This document shows, one piece after another, positions 9,111 through 17,109 of a stretch of 64,000 nt of DNA. This DNA is from JBDGYE01 sp039584255 (GTDB taxonomy: Bacteria; Gemmatimonadota; Gemmatimonadetes; Palauibacterales; Palauibacteraceae), in contig JBDGYE010000008.1 in assembly GCA_039584255.1 (NCBI GenBank), positions 1 to 64,000 of the forward strand, written 5' to 3'. A program made the position numbers and the translations under genes. Below the pieces are notes generated by a model. That model searched no databases. It saw only the letters and a list, made by a program, of their open reading frames with translations, and was not told the DNA's origin. Numbering within the stretch: the stretch's first letter is position 1; the number at the start of each line of letters is the position of its first letter.

Positions 9111-10216
9111 CGCACCTTCATGGTCGCCAGACCGGCCAGGGCGAATATGATCGCCACGATGTAGAAGCGGATGACGACGCGCGTCTCGGGCCAGCCGAGC
9201 TGCTCGAAGTGGTGATGAAGCGGCGCCATGCGGAAGAGTCGACGACCGGTGCCCGTCCTCCAGCGAGTGTACTTGAACCCGGCCGTTTGCAGCATCACCG
9301 AGAGCGCTTCGGCCACGAAGACCCCTCCGATGATCAGGAGGAGCAGCTCAGACTTGAGTAGGAGTGCCACCGTGCCGATGGCCCCTCCGAGGGCCAGCGA
9401 CCCCGTGTCCCCCATGAACACGAGGGCCGGCGGTGCGTTGAACCACAGAAAGCCGATGGCCGCGCCGGCCACGGCGACGCAGAAGACCGTGAGCTCGCCG
9501 GCGCCGGGGAGATACGGAAGGCCGAGGTAGAACGAAGTGTCAACCCGACCCATCACGTAGGCGAACACCGCGAACGCCAGCGCGGCGACGGCGCTCAGGC
9601 CTGCGGCGAGGCCATCCAGTCCGTCGGTCAGGTTGACGGCGTTGGCGCTGAACGCGACCACGAGAGCTACGAACAGGGGAAATGCGGCCGGAATGAGCAC
9701 CAGGTGCACGTTCTTGAAGAACGGAACCAGACGATGGGTCACCTCGTGGGCCGACAACGGAAGATTCAACAGAACGAGGCCCAGAGTGATGCCGACCGTC
9801 ATCTGCCACACGAGCTTCTGGCGAGCGATGAGGCCGCGGGACTGGTGACGGACGACCTTCAGGTAGTCGTCCCAAAAGCCTATCGCCGCCATCAGCACTG
9901 TTACGAAGAGCGCCACGTTGACGTACGGGTCGTCCAGGGGCGCCCACAGCAGCGTCGCCACGAGCACGGAAACGAGGATGATCAGCCCGCCCATCGTAGG
10001 CGTGCCGGCCTTCTCGAGGTGCGACTTCGGTCCCTCCAGACGGACCACTTGGCCGACGTTTCCGCTTTCGAGGCGGCGAATGACGAAGGGGCCTACGAGA
10101 AAGGTCACCAGCAGCGCCGTTACCATGGCGCCGGCAGCCCGGAACGAGATGTACTGGAAGACGTTGAACAGTATGTGCTTGTCGGCCAGTGGGAAGAGGA
10201 GGTGATACAGCATCAC
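9107..10216 (-). CDS. mraY: Phospho-MurNAc-pentapeptide transferase MraY
   Basis: Inner-membrane enzyme that moves phospho-MurNAc-pentapeptide onto undecaprenyl phosphate to form lipid I. It has about ten transmembrane helices. The catalytic aspartate motif NLTDGLDGLAAG and the FMGDTGSLALGG loop are both present. The 369-residue frame starts at GTG 10216, which overlaps the murF TGA; the next codon is ATG, so the true start could be one codon downstream. A GGAGG site precedes both. Confidence 0.96.
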   Translation of the reverse strand: MMLYHLLFPLADKHILFNVFQYISFRAAGAMVTALLVTFLVGPFVIRRLESGNVGQVVRLEGPKSHLEKAGTPTMGGLIILVSVLVATLLWAPLDDPYVNVALFVTVLMAAIGFWDDYLKVVRHQSRGLIARQKLVWQMTVGITLGLVLLNLPLSAHEVTHRLVPFFKNVHLVLIPAAFPLFVALVVAFSANAVNLTDGLDGLAAGLSAVAALAFAVFAYVMGRVDTSFYLGLPYLPGAGELTVFCVAVAGAAIGFLWFNAPPALVFMGDTGSLALGGAIGTVALLLKSELLLLIIGGVFVAEALSVMLQTAGFKYTRWRTGTGRRLFRMAPLHHHFEQLGWPETRVVIRFYIVAIIFALAGLATMKVR

Positions 10217-11586
10217 GCACCACCCTCCCCGTACTCCGCCACCAGGCGCTCGACGACCGTCTCGAGCTGCACGCCGCGGGAGGCTTTGACCAGCACTACT
10301 TCGTCGCCGTCCAGGCCGCCGCGCAGGGCCCTCCAGGCTTCCTCGGCGGACTCCGGGTAGGCCACCGTCGTCCCGTTCCGCACGGAGCCCAGAGCGCAGA
10401 AGGCAGGACCGAACTCGCCGAGGGCGACGATGAGCTCGAATCCGGCATCCACAAGTTCCTGCGCTACCGTCCGGTGCGCGGCCTCGGTAGATGAGCCCAG
10501 CTCCAGCATCGTGCCGACGACGGCCGCCAGCCGACGGTCGGGAAACGAGCCCTCGCAGTAGCTGATGGCGGCCGCGAACGACTCGGGATTGGCGTTGTAG
10601 CAGTCCGCCACGACCGTCAGGGCACCGCTCTGGCGTACCGAGCTGCGCATTCCGAGCGGACGGTACCGACCGAGCCCCCTGGCGGCGGCCTCGGGCGCGA
10701 CGCCCATCCCTTCAGCGACGGCCGACGCGATCAGGGCATCACGAAGGTGGTGCTCGCCGCCGGCCGGGACGCGGCAGGCCACGCCGGACCTCTCGAAAAC
10801 CACCTCGTGTGGCGCCAGGCTCCAGCCCTCGGGACGGTAGTCCGCCCCCTCGCCGAGGCCAGCCACCATCGCATCGGGTCGAATCGCCCGCGCCGCCGGC
10901 GGAAGGCTATCCGGCGACTCCCCAACTACGACCAGGCCCGCCGGGCTGGCTCCCCGCACCAAATCCAGCTTCTCGTTCAGGACGCCTTCGAGGTCTCCGA
11001 ACCCCTCCAGGTGCGCCGGGCCCACGGTCGTGATCACGGCGTCGTCCGGGGCCGTGATGTCGGTGAGCCGGGCGATCTCGCCCGGGGCGCTGGTCCCCAG
11101 CTCGAGGACCCAGACCTCCGCGTCCGCAGGAGCGGACAGGATCGAGAGTGGAAGCCCGATCCGGTTGTTGAAGTTCCCGCTAGTGGAGTGCGTGCGGAAC
11201 GCCTCGGCCACAGCCAGGGCCACCATCTCCTTCACGGTGGTCTTACCGGAACTCCCGGTAATACCCACCACGCGCGCTGCACAGCCGGTACGATGGCGTC
11301 GGGCCAGGGCTCCCAGAGCGGCCGTCGTGTCATCGACGGGGAACCACTCCATGTCGAGGTCCGGCCTCTCGCGGCCCCGAGGAACGACCGCTCCCCGCGC
11401 GCCGGCCGTAGCAGCTTCCATCAGGAAGTCCGCGCCGTCGAATCGCTCGCCCTGGAGCGCCACGAAGAGCGCGCCCGGCTCCAGCGCCCGGGTGTCGGTG
11501 GACACCGAGGTGTAGATCCGGCTTTCTTCCAGGCGGGGAAGGCGGAACAGAGTCCGGAGCTCAGCGGACTCGAACCGCGCGCCCAT
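10213..11586 (-). CDS. murF: UDP-MurNAc-tripeptide--D-alanyl-D-alanine ligase MurF
   Basis: Mur ligase that adds D-Ala-D-Ala to complete the UDP-MurNAc-pentapeptide. The P-loop is GSSGKTT at 111-117, with a typical N-terminal MurF/E domain and C-terminal ligase domain (VVADCYNANPESFAAAI, containing the YNANP motif characteristic of MurF). It is 457 residues long. The ATG start overlaps the murE stop in a TGATG junction. No ddl gene accompanies it in this cluster. Confidence 0.96.
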   Translation of the reverse strand: MGARFESAELRTLFRLPRLEESRIYTSVSTDTRALEPGALFVALQGERFDGADFLMEAATAGARGAVVPRGRERPDLDMEWFPVDDTTAALGALARRHRTGCAARVVGITGSSGKTTVKEMVALAVAEAFRTHSTSGNFNNRIGLPLSILSAPADAEVWVLELGTSAPGEIARLTDITAPDDAVITTVGPAHLEGFGDLEGVLNEKLDLVRGASPAGLVVVGESPDSLPPAARAIRPDAMVAGLGEGADYRPEGWSLAPHEVVFERSGVACRVPAGGEHHLRDALIASAVAEGMGVAPEAAARGLGRYRPLGMRSSVRQSGALTVVADCYNANPESFAAAISYCEGSFPDRRLAAVVGTMLELGSSTEAAHRTVAQELVDAGFELIVALGEFGPAFCALGSVRNGTTVAYPESAEEAWRALRGGLDGDEVVLVKASRGVQLETVVERLVAEYGEGGA

Positions 11587-13046
11587 CAGAGGCCCTCCTC
11601 GTCCAGGAGCTCGAGGACGATCGCCTTCTCGTCGAAGGGCTGTCGCTCTCCGCGAATCTCCTGGTAGGTCTCGTGCCCCTTGCCGGCCAGGAGGACCGCA
11701 TCGCCGGGTACCATCTCGCCCAGCGCGACCGCTATCGCCTCCCGTCGGTCGACGATGACGCGATAGGACTCGGGCGGAAGATCACCGACGATGTCCTCTA
11801 TGATTCGCCGCGGATCCTCGCTGCGAGGGTTGTCGGCGGTGAGGATGGCGCTCCCGTCTGTTGCCGCCGCGGCGATCCGGCCCATCAGGGGACGCTTGCC
11901 TCGGTCGCGGTCGCCGCCGCAGCCGAACACGACCCGGAGTCGTCCCTTGACGAGCGGCGCCACGGTTTCGAGCACGCGGGTCAAGGCGTCGGGCGTGTGG
12001 GCGTAGTCGCGCAGCACGAGGCCGGGGCGACGCGCCAGGATCTCCATGCGTCCGGGAACCTGCGGAGAGTCGGTAAGGCCATGCGCTACCTGCCCGGCAT
12101 CGAGACCAAGTTCCAGAGCCGCCGCCGCGGCGCCCAGGGCGTTCAGAACGTTGAACTCACCCAGTAAGGGCAGTCGTACTTCGTGCGTTTCCCCGGGAGT
12201 GGAGATGATCCAGCGGCTCCCGGTTCCGGAGAACTCCACCGCTTCCGCGCGTACGTCTGCATCCGGCGAAAGGCCATAGTGGACGACTCGACGACCGCCG
12301 CAATCCGCTCCCCGCCACACGGGATCGTCCGCGTTGACCACACATGTGCCGTCGGTGGCCACCCGATCGACAAGCATCAGCTTGGCCTCCCGGTAGGCCT
12401 CCATGTCGCGATGGTAGTCTAGGTGCTCGCGCGTCAGGTTCGTGAATACGGCACATTCGAAGTCCAGCGCGTCGACCCGCCTCTGGACAAGGGCGTGGGA
12501 CGATACCTCCATGGCCAACAGGCGGGCGCCGAGGGAGCCCGCCGTCGCCAGGTCGTCCATCAGCTCCAAGGGTCCCGGCGTCGTGAGTCGGCCCGGTCGT
12601 CGCTCACCGGAAGGATCGACCATTCCCAGCGTTCCGAGTGCCACCGCGGGTGCGAGGCGCTGCAGCAGGTGTCGGAGTACGAGCACGGTGGTCGTCTTGC
12701 CGTTGGTGCCGGTTACGCCTGCCAGCCGCAACGAGAGGCCGGGATCCCCGTACTGGAGGGAGGCCAGGTGCGCCGCCGCAGAGCGCGTATCGGAGACCAC
12801 AGCCTGCGGGATACCGGCGGCGACAGGCACTTCGACGAGGGCCGCGGCCGCCCCGGCGGCCGCGGCTCTGTCGACGAACTCGTGGCCGTCGGCAACTGTC
12901 CCGCGAATCGCGCAGAAGAGATCCCCGGAAGCCACCGACCTCGAGTCAACGATGATCCTCGTGAACTCGGCCGGTGGCTCACCGACCCAGGAGGGAGCCA
13001 GTCCCCTGGCCCTCAGCCTTTCCCCGATCTTCTCACTCGAAATCAC
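11586..13046 (-). CDS. murE: UDP-MurNAc-tripeptide synthetase MurE, diaminopimelate type
   Basis: Mur ligase adding the third stem residue. The P-loop GTNGKTT is at about 113-119. The specificity motif DNPR at 405-408 is the form associated with meso-diaminopimelate rather than lysine, which fits a diderm cell wall. The frame is open to 13445, far into ftsI, but the extra N-terminus resembles nothing. I take the GTG at 13046 (VISSEKIGERL), giving 486 residues, the usual size. No strong Shine-Dalgarno precedes it, so GTG codons a little upstream remain possible. Confidence 0.93.
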   Translation of the reverse strand: MISSEKIGERLRARGLAPSWVGEPPAEFTRIIVDSRSVASGDLFCAIRGTVADGHEFVDRAAAAGAAAALVEVPVAAGIPQAVVSDTRSAAAHLASLQYGDPGLSLRLAGVTGTNGKTTTVLVLRHLLQRLAPAVALGTLGMVDPSGERRPGRLTTPGPLELMDDLATAGSLGARLLAMEVSSHALVQRRVDALDFECAVFTNLTREHLDYHRDMEAYREAKLMLVDRVATDGTCVVNADDPVWRGADCGGRRVVHYGLSPDADVRAEAVEFSGTGSRWIISTPGETHEVRLPLLGEFNVLNALGAAAAALELGLDAGQVAHGLTDSPQVPGRMEILARRPGLVLRDYAHTPDALTRVLETVAPLVKGRLRVVFGCGGDRDRGKRPLMGRIAAAATDGSAILTADNPRSEDPRRIIEDIVGDLPPESYRVIVDRREAIAVALGEMVPGDAVLLAGKGHETYQEIRGERQPFDEKAIVLELLDEEGL

Positions 13047-13122
13047 ATCACACCGCTGATACTCTGCCGCCTCACGATTCCTCTCGTCCGCCACATCGAG
13101 GACTGCGCGCACCTCGTTGGGC

Positions 13123-15108
13123 CTACTGCAGAAGTACCGTCGCACCTGGCACGATGCGCGTGCCGGCGGACGGCGATTGACTCGAAACGCGATCCGAAGA
13201 CTGGAGTTCCACGCGCAGCCCCAGAGAGTGAAGCCGGGCCACGGCGGCCCGCAGCTCGACGTCGGTGACGTCGGGAAGCAGGAGCTGCTCCGCACGCGCT
13301 GGCTGAGGCCGGCCGCTGAACGTTCCGGCGTCTGAAGCGAGCCTGAACGGAGAGAGGGCGTTCCCGGGACTCCATTCCTGAAGCGCGTCCGGGCGGTTCC
13401 AGTCGAGCCGCTCGCGCCGATTTCGCGGAAGCTCCTTCTCGACATAGCCGAGACCGGGGGCAGCCAGGATTGCCTGCACGATGGTCCGGCTCAGGGGCGC
13501 CGCGGTCCGGCCTCCGTAGTAGAGGCCCTTTGGGTCCTCCAGCTTGGTCAGGATCACCAGGCGCGGATCCTCGGCCGGCAGGTATCCCACGAAGGAGGCG
13601 GCATACCTGGGTTCCGCGTACCCACCTCCCGAGGCGATTCTCGCCGTCCCGGTCTTGCCCGCCACCCGGACCCCGACGACGGAGGCCAGCTCGGCCGTGC
13701 CCCCGACGCCTACCACCGAAGCGAGAACGTCAGTGACACGATGGGCTATCTCCGGCTCGACGACCCGCCGGATGGGTTCGACGTTGCGGCGCCACACGGT
13801 CTGACCCTCGCCGTCTCGGACTTCCCGTACCAGCCCGGGACGCAACAGTACACCCTCGTTGGCCAGGGCTCCGTACGCGGCCACCAGCTGTAGCGAGGTC
13901 ATCATCAACTCGTAGCCGAAGGCCAACGACTCCTGGCTGAGGGCGGACCAGCTGTCGGGGCGCCGCAGCAGGCCGGCGGACTCGCCGGGGAACCGGAGCC
14001 CGGTCGGCGTACCGAAGCCGAAGTCGCGAAGGTACCTGTACTGAACGCCCGGACCCATAAGCCGAGAGAGCTTCGCCGCACCTATGTTGCTCGAAAAGAG
14101 AATCACCTCGGCTACCGTGAGCGTATCGTGCGGGTGCACGTCCCGGATCGTGCGATACGGCGTCCGGTACTCGCCTCCCTCCGCATAGACCAAGTCGCTC
14201 AGGTCCGCGAGTCCTTCCCGGAGCAGCGTGGCCAGCAGGAACGGCTTTACGGTCGAGCCGGGCTCATAGGGATCGGTGAAGGCGGGAATCGTTGTCTGCG
14301 CCTCGGGACGCCGACTGGCCACCGCAAGCAGCTCGCCGGTTCGAGGATCGGCCATCAGGACATCGCCGCCGCTGGCACCGGTCTCCTCCATCGCACCGTC
14401 CAGTGCCTGCTCGGCGATAGCCTGGAGCTCGGCGTCCAGGGTTAGATAGATGTCGTGGCCCGGGTGCGCCGGAGCGCTCGGGATCTCCGTCAGGGGATAG
14501 GATTCTCCGTGGGCAGCTTTGCGTCTCACGGCCTCGCCGGGCGTTCCCCGGAGCAGCGAATCCAAGACGAGCTCGAGGCCCGACCGGCCCTGTCCATCGG
14601 TGCGCACCGCGCCTACCAGTGAGCGAGCCAGCGCTCCCTCCGGATGGACGCGGGACTCGATGGGCTCGAAGTGGACGCCGCTTCTTACTGCGCCCGCCAG
14701 GGTCTCCCTCTCGCGCCCGTCCACAACGCCTATGGACAGCCAACCGTCGACCCCGCGCAAGAGCCTCCTCTGCTCGCGCGCCGAGAGGCCGAGCACGGCG
14801 GCTACCGTCTCCACATCCCGCCGGAGGTCGCGAGCCTCCTTCGGGGCGAGAAAGGCGCGGTACTCGGGCCTGGACAGCGCGAGAGGCTTTCCATGCCTGT
14901 CGAAGATCCCTCCGCGAGCGGCGGGGATCTCGACGAGTTCCGTGGTTTGGGCCCATGCCTGCTCGCGCCATTCACCACCCTGGAGGATCTGGAGCTGGGC
15001 GGCCCGACTCGCGAAGGCCGTCGCGACCAGCGCCATCCCGGCGGTCAGCAGCCGGGTGCGCCTGGCGTGGGTCCGGCTGGTGATCCTTCTTCGCCGCTGC
15101 CGTCTCAT
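13123..15108 (-). CDS. ftsI: Septal transpeptidase FtsI (class B PBP) with one PASTA domain
   Basis: Class B penicillin-binding protein cross-linking septal peptidoglycan in the periplasm. After a basic N-terminus and one membrane anchor (about residues 20-38) come a PBP dimerisation domain and the transpeptidase domain. The catalytic motifs are S285-T-V-K288, S339-S-N341 and K485-T-G. A single C-terminal PASTA repeat covers roughly the last 60 residues (LLPDVTDVELRAAVARLHSL onward). That domain is absent from the E. coli enzyme but known in other lineages. Length 661 residues; it starts at ATG 22 bp after ftsL. Confidence 0.95.
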   Translation of the reverse strand: MRRQRRRRITSRTHARRTRLLTAGMALVATAFASRAAQLQILQGGEWREQAWAQTTELVEIPAARGGIFDRHGKPLALSRPEYRAFLAPKEARDLRRDVETVAAVLGLSAREQRRLLRGVDGWLSIGVVDGRERETLAGAVRSGVHFEPIESRVHPEGALARSLVGAVRTDGQGRSGLELVLDSLLRGTPGEAVRRKAAHGESYPLTEIPSAPAHPGHDIYLTLDAELQAIAEQALDGAMEETGASGGDVLMADPRTGELLAVASRRPEAQTTIPAFTDPYEPGSTVKPFLLATLLREGLADLSDLVYAEGGEYRTPYRTIRDVHPHDTLTVAEVILFSSNIGAAKLSRLMGPGVQYRYLRDFGFGTPTGLRFPGESAGLLRRPDSWSALSQESLAFGYELMMTSLQLVAAYGALANEGVLLRPGLVREVRDGEGQTVWRRNVEPIRRVVEPEIAHRVTDVLASVVGVGGTAELASVVGVRVAGKTGTARIASGGGYAEPRYAASFVGYLPAEDPRLVILTKLEDPKGLYYGGRTAAPLSRTIVQAILAAPGLGYVEKELPRNRRERLDWNRPDALQEWSPGNALSPFRLASDAGTFSGRPQPARAEQLLLPDVTDVELRAAVARLHSLGLRVELQSSDRVSSQSPSAGTRIVPGATVLLQ

Positions 15109-15130
15109 AGGTATCCGCTCCCCCCGCTGA

Positions 15131-15460
15131 TCACGGAGTCACGTCCGGCAGGTGCACGATCTCCTCGTCTCTCGGGCTGCGAAGGCCCAGTCTTGCCGCC
15201 TCGACCAGTATCCTCTCCCTCGAGCTGAGAGAGTCGACGCGAATCAGCTCCTCGGCCAGCTGCGTCCGGAGGACCAGCTCCTCGCGCTCCAGCTCGGACA
15301 GCGACTCGGCCAGGCGCCTCCCCTCGGCCGTGCGCCGCACCGAGACGGCCATCGACGCGACCAGGACCAGGCCGGAGCCCAGTAGCAGGGCCCGGCGCCG
15401 ACGATCTCCCACCCTGGAACGGCGACGACTCGATCGGCCCCGCTTTCGCTGCCTCTTCAC
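15131..15460 (-). CDS. ftsL: FtsL-like divisome protein
   Basis: Small bitopic protein with the FtsL layout: a very basic cytoplasmic N-terminus (KRQRKRGRSSRRRSR), one membrane helix (ALLLGSGLVLVASMAVSV) and a leucine-rich periplasmic coiled coil ending in ERILVEAARLGLRSP. FtsL partners FtsB and FtsQ in activating FtsWI. I start it at GTG 15460, which overlaps the rsmH TGA (GTGA) after a GGGAGA site; a GTG four codons upstream is also open. Assignment rests on topology and position between rsmH and ftsI, because the family is poorly conserved. Confidence 0.85.
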   Translation of the reverse strand: MKRQRKRGRSSRRRSRVGDRRRRALLLGSGLVLVASMAVSVRRTAEGRRLAESLSELEREELVLRTQLAEELIRVDSLSSRERILVEAARLGLRSPRDEEIVHLPDVTP

Positions 15461-16425
15461 TGGCTCTCCCACGCCCGCAGCCGGGCGCTACGTGACCTCG
15501 GATTAGCCGACACCTCATCCGGGGTCGGCCTCACCGGCTTCTTTGTCAGCAGCCTGCCCAGGGGACGCCCGCGGCAGGCGCACATCGGGAGCTCGGGTGG
15601 ACAGACACAGCTCCGGCTCCACTCCCGCAACGTCAGCTTCGCGATCCGGTCCTCCAGGGAGTGGTATGAGATGACAACCAACCGCCCCCCGGAGCACAAA
15701 TGCCCCCTGATCCCCTCCAGCCCCTCCTGGAGGGCTTCGAGCTCCTCGTTGACAGCGATCCGAACGGCCTGGAAGAGGCGGGCCTTGTCTCCCGACCGAA
15801 GCCTCGAGCCGAGCACGGCCGTGCAGGCAGCCATGAGGTCATCGGCCATCTGCATCGGGGCCCGGCTTCGGCGGCGGACGATCTCCCTGGCCAGAGCCCG
15901 CCATCTGCGCTCTTCGCCGTACTCGCGGAAGATCCGCCCCAGTTCAGCCTCGGACGCCGTGTTCAACAGGTCGGCCGCGGTCCTCCATCCGCCGGTTGTC
16001 CCGCCCATCCGCATATTCAACGGTGTGCCCCGACGGAAGGAGAACCCGCGTGCCGTAGTGTCGATCTGGTGTGACGACACCCCGAGATCCAGGAGCGCGC
16101 CTGCCAGATCTATTCCCCTCGATTCCGCGACCAGCAGCCCGGTCGCGTCTCGGTAGTCACCCTCCAGGACCCGCGCTCGCTCTCCATATGGAGAGAGCCT
16201 GACCCGGGCGGCGGCCACGGCCTCCGGATCTCGATCGATACCGATCAACTGCACATGCGAGCTCGCCGCCAGCAGCCGTTCCGCATGTCCGCCACCCCCC
16301 ACGGTGGCGTCGAGATAGAGGCCCCCGCGTTCCGGCTCCAGGAAGGAGAGCACCTGCGCTGCGAGTACCGGCTCGTGCTCGAAGCTCTCCCTCGTCACGT
16401 GTCTCGACGGAGACGGTGCCTGCAC
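15457..16425 (-). CDS. rsmH: 16S rRNA (cytosine(1402)-N(4))-methyltransferase RsmH
   Basis: SAM-dependent methyltransferase (MraW) that modifies C1402 in the 16S rRNA decoding centre. The SAM-binding loop is LDATVGGGGHAERLL near residues 38-52. A conserved RGFSFRRGTPLNMRM stretch and a C-terminal cysteine-rich segment (CVCPPELPMCAC) are present. The 322-residue frame starts at GTG, 17 bp after mraZ. Being second gene after mraZ is its standard position in dcw clusters. Confidence 0.96.
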   Translation of the reverse strand: MQAPSPSRHVTRESFEHEPVLAAQVLSFLEPERGGLYLDATVGGGGHAERLLAASSHVQLIGIDRDPEAVAAARVRLSPYGERARVLEGDYRDATGLLVAESRGIDLAGALLDLGVSSHQIDTTARGFSFRRGTPLNMRMGGTTGGWRTAADLLNTASEAELGRIFREYGEERRWRALAREIVRRRSRAPMQMADDLMAACTAVLGSRLRSGDKARLFQAVRIAVNEELEALQEGLEGIRGHLCSGGRLVVISYHSLEDRIAKLTLREWSRSCVCPPELPMCACRGRPLGRLLTKKPVRPTPDEVSANPRSRSARLRAWESQ

Positions 16426-16442
16426 CGTCCCGCTCGCTGACG

Positions 16443-16874
16443 TCAGGCGAAGATTCCGGCGGCGATGTCGTCGTCGCCGTTAGCTCCCCGGTCGACCGCC
16501 TCTCTGAAGCGGTCGGGATTCCAGATCTCGATCTTGTCTATCGCTCCTACGAGCTGCGCCTCGTTCTGGATGCCGACTCTCTCACGCAATCGATCGGGAA
16601 TCAGGATGCGTCCCTGTTTGTCAGGTGCTACCTCCTGGGCGTTGGCCGTCACCCTCAACAGGAAGTGCCGCTTTCGGGGTGCCCGCTTGGCCAGCTCCCT
16701 CAACCGTCGCTGCACTTCTTCCCAGGCATCGGACGGGTAAAGGGTGAGGGCGTCGGCGTGATACTGGATGAGAATGAAGGACGAACCCTCTGCGCCCCGG
16801 CGAAAAGCCGCCGGAAGCGTAACCCGCCCCTTCTCGTCCACCTGGTACAGGTAGCTGCCGAGATAGCCGCCCAA
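16443..16874 (-). CDS. mraZ: Transcriptional regulator MraZ
   Basis: DNA-binding protein of the SpoVT/AbrB fold that represses its own dcw operon in E. coli. Both half-domains are visible: DEKGRVTLPAAFR near the N-terminus and DKQGRILIPDRLRERVGI in the second half; total 143 residues. The only in-frame start is TTG at 16874, with no clear Shine-Dalgarno, so it may be inefficiently translated. Its predicted operator, four TGGG boxes, lies 33-66 bp upstream, which makes autoregulation very likely. Confidence 0.95.
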   Translation of the reverse strand: MGGYLGSYLYQVDEKGRVTLPAAFRRGAEGSSFILIQYHADALTLYPSDAWEEVQRRLRELAKRAPRKRHFLLRVTANAQEVAPDKQGRILIPDRLRERVGIQNEAQLVGAIDKIEIWNPDRFREAVDRGANGDDDIAAGIFA

Positions 16875-16906
16875 ATCGCACCGTTATTAGGCAGGTGTGA
16901 GAAATC

Positions 16907-16940
16907 CCCACAGTTTCCCACGTTTCCCCACTGGACCCCA
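16907..16940 (-). promoter_or_regulatory. MraZ operator: four TGGG boxes at 10-bp spacing
   Basis: Read on the minus strand, TGGG occurs at 16940-16937, 16930-16927, 16920-16917 and 16910-16907, each exactly one 10-bp step apart. MraZ of E. coli and relatives binds direct TGGG-type repeats with this spacing just downstream of the mra promoter. Here the first box shares its T with the last base of the -10 hexamer, so a bound MraZ ring would block RNA polymerase. The sequence is direct observation; MraZ binding is inferred from the family. Confidence 0.85.
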
Positions 16941-16968
16941 TTTTATCTCTCACCTTCTCCCCACGCAA
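16940..16968 (-). promoter_or_regulatory. Promoter of the mraZ/dcw operon
   Basis: On the minus strand TTGCGT (16968-16963) is separated by exactly 17 bp from TAAAAT (16945-16940), a good sigma-70-type pair. Transcription would start near 16933, inside the TGGG array, giving a 5' leader of about 60 bases for mraZ. It lies between the terminator at 16999-17043 and mraZ, as expected for the head of a new operon. Confidence 0.75.
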
Positions 16969-16998
16969 CCCCTTCTCTCCCTGCCCCGCAGCAGGGGC

Positions 16999-17043
16999 AA
17001 AAAAAACAAACGGCCCGGAGGGACTCGAAGTCCCACCGGGCCG
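16999..17043 (-). terminator. Intrinsic terminator after the TPR gene
   Basis: On the minus strand an 8-bp GC stem (CGGCCCGG at 17043-17036 with CCGGGCCG at 17018-17011), extended inside by a GGACT/AGTCC stem, is followed at once by a T-rich tract TTTGTTTTTTTT (17010-16999). This is a textbook Rho-independent terminator. It separates the TPR gene transcript from the dcw operon. A second GC-rich fold (about 17045-17100) lies between it and the gene stop. Confidence 0.9.
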
Positions 17044-17109
17044 AGTGGTCGGCCGGCGCTGACCGGCGGAGGTCGGGCGGACAGCCCGAACCGCCGGCCG
17101 GGTGGCCGA

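Noticed and set aside
11586..13445. A longer MurE of 619 residues
   Set aside because: The extra N-terminus is the 3' end of ftsI read in another frame and lacks Mur ligase similarity.
17018..17036. GGACTTCGAGTCC-like T-arm sequence suggesting a second tRNA
   Set aside because: It is the inner stem of the intrinsic terminator; no acceptor, D or anticodon stems can be formed around it.
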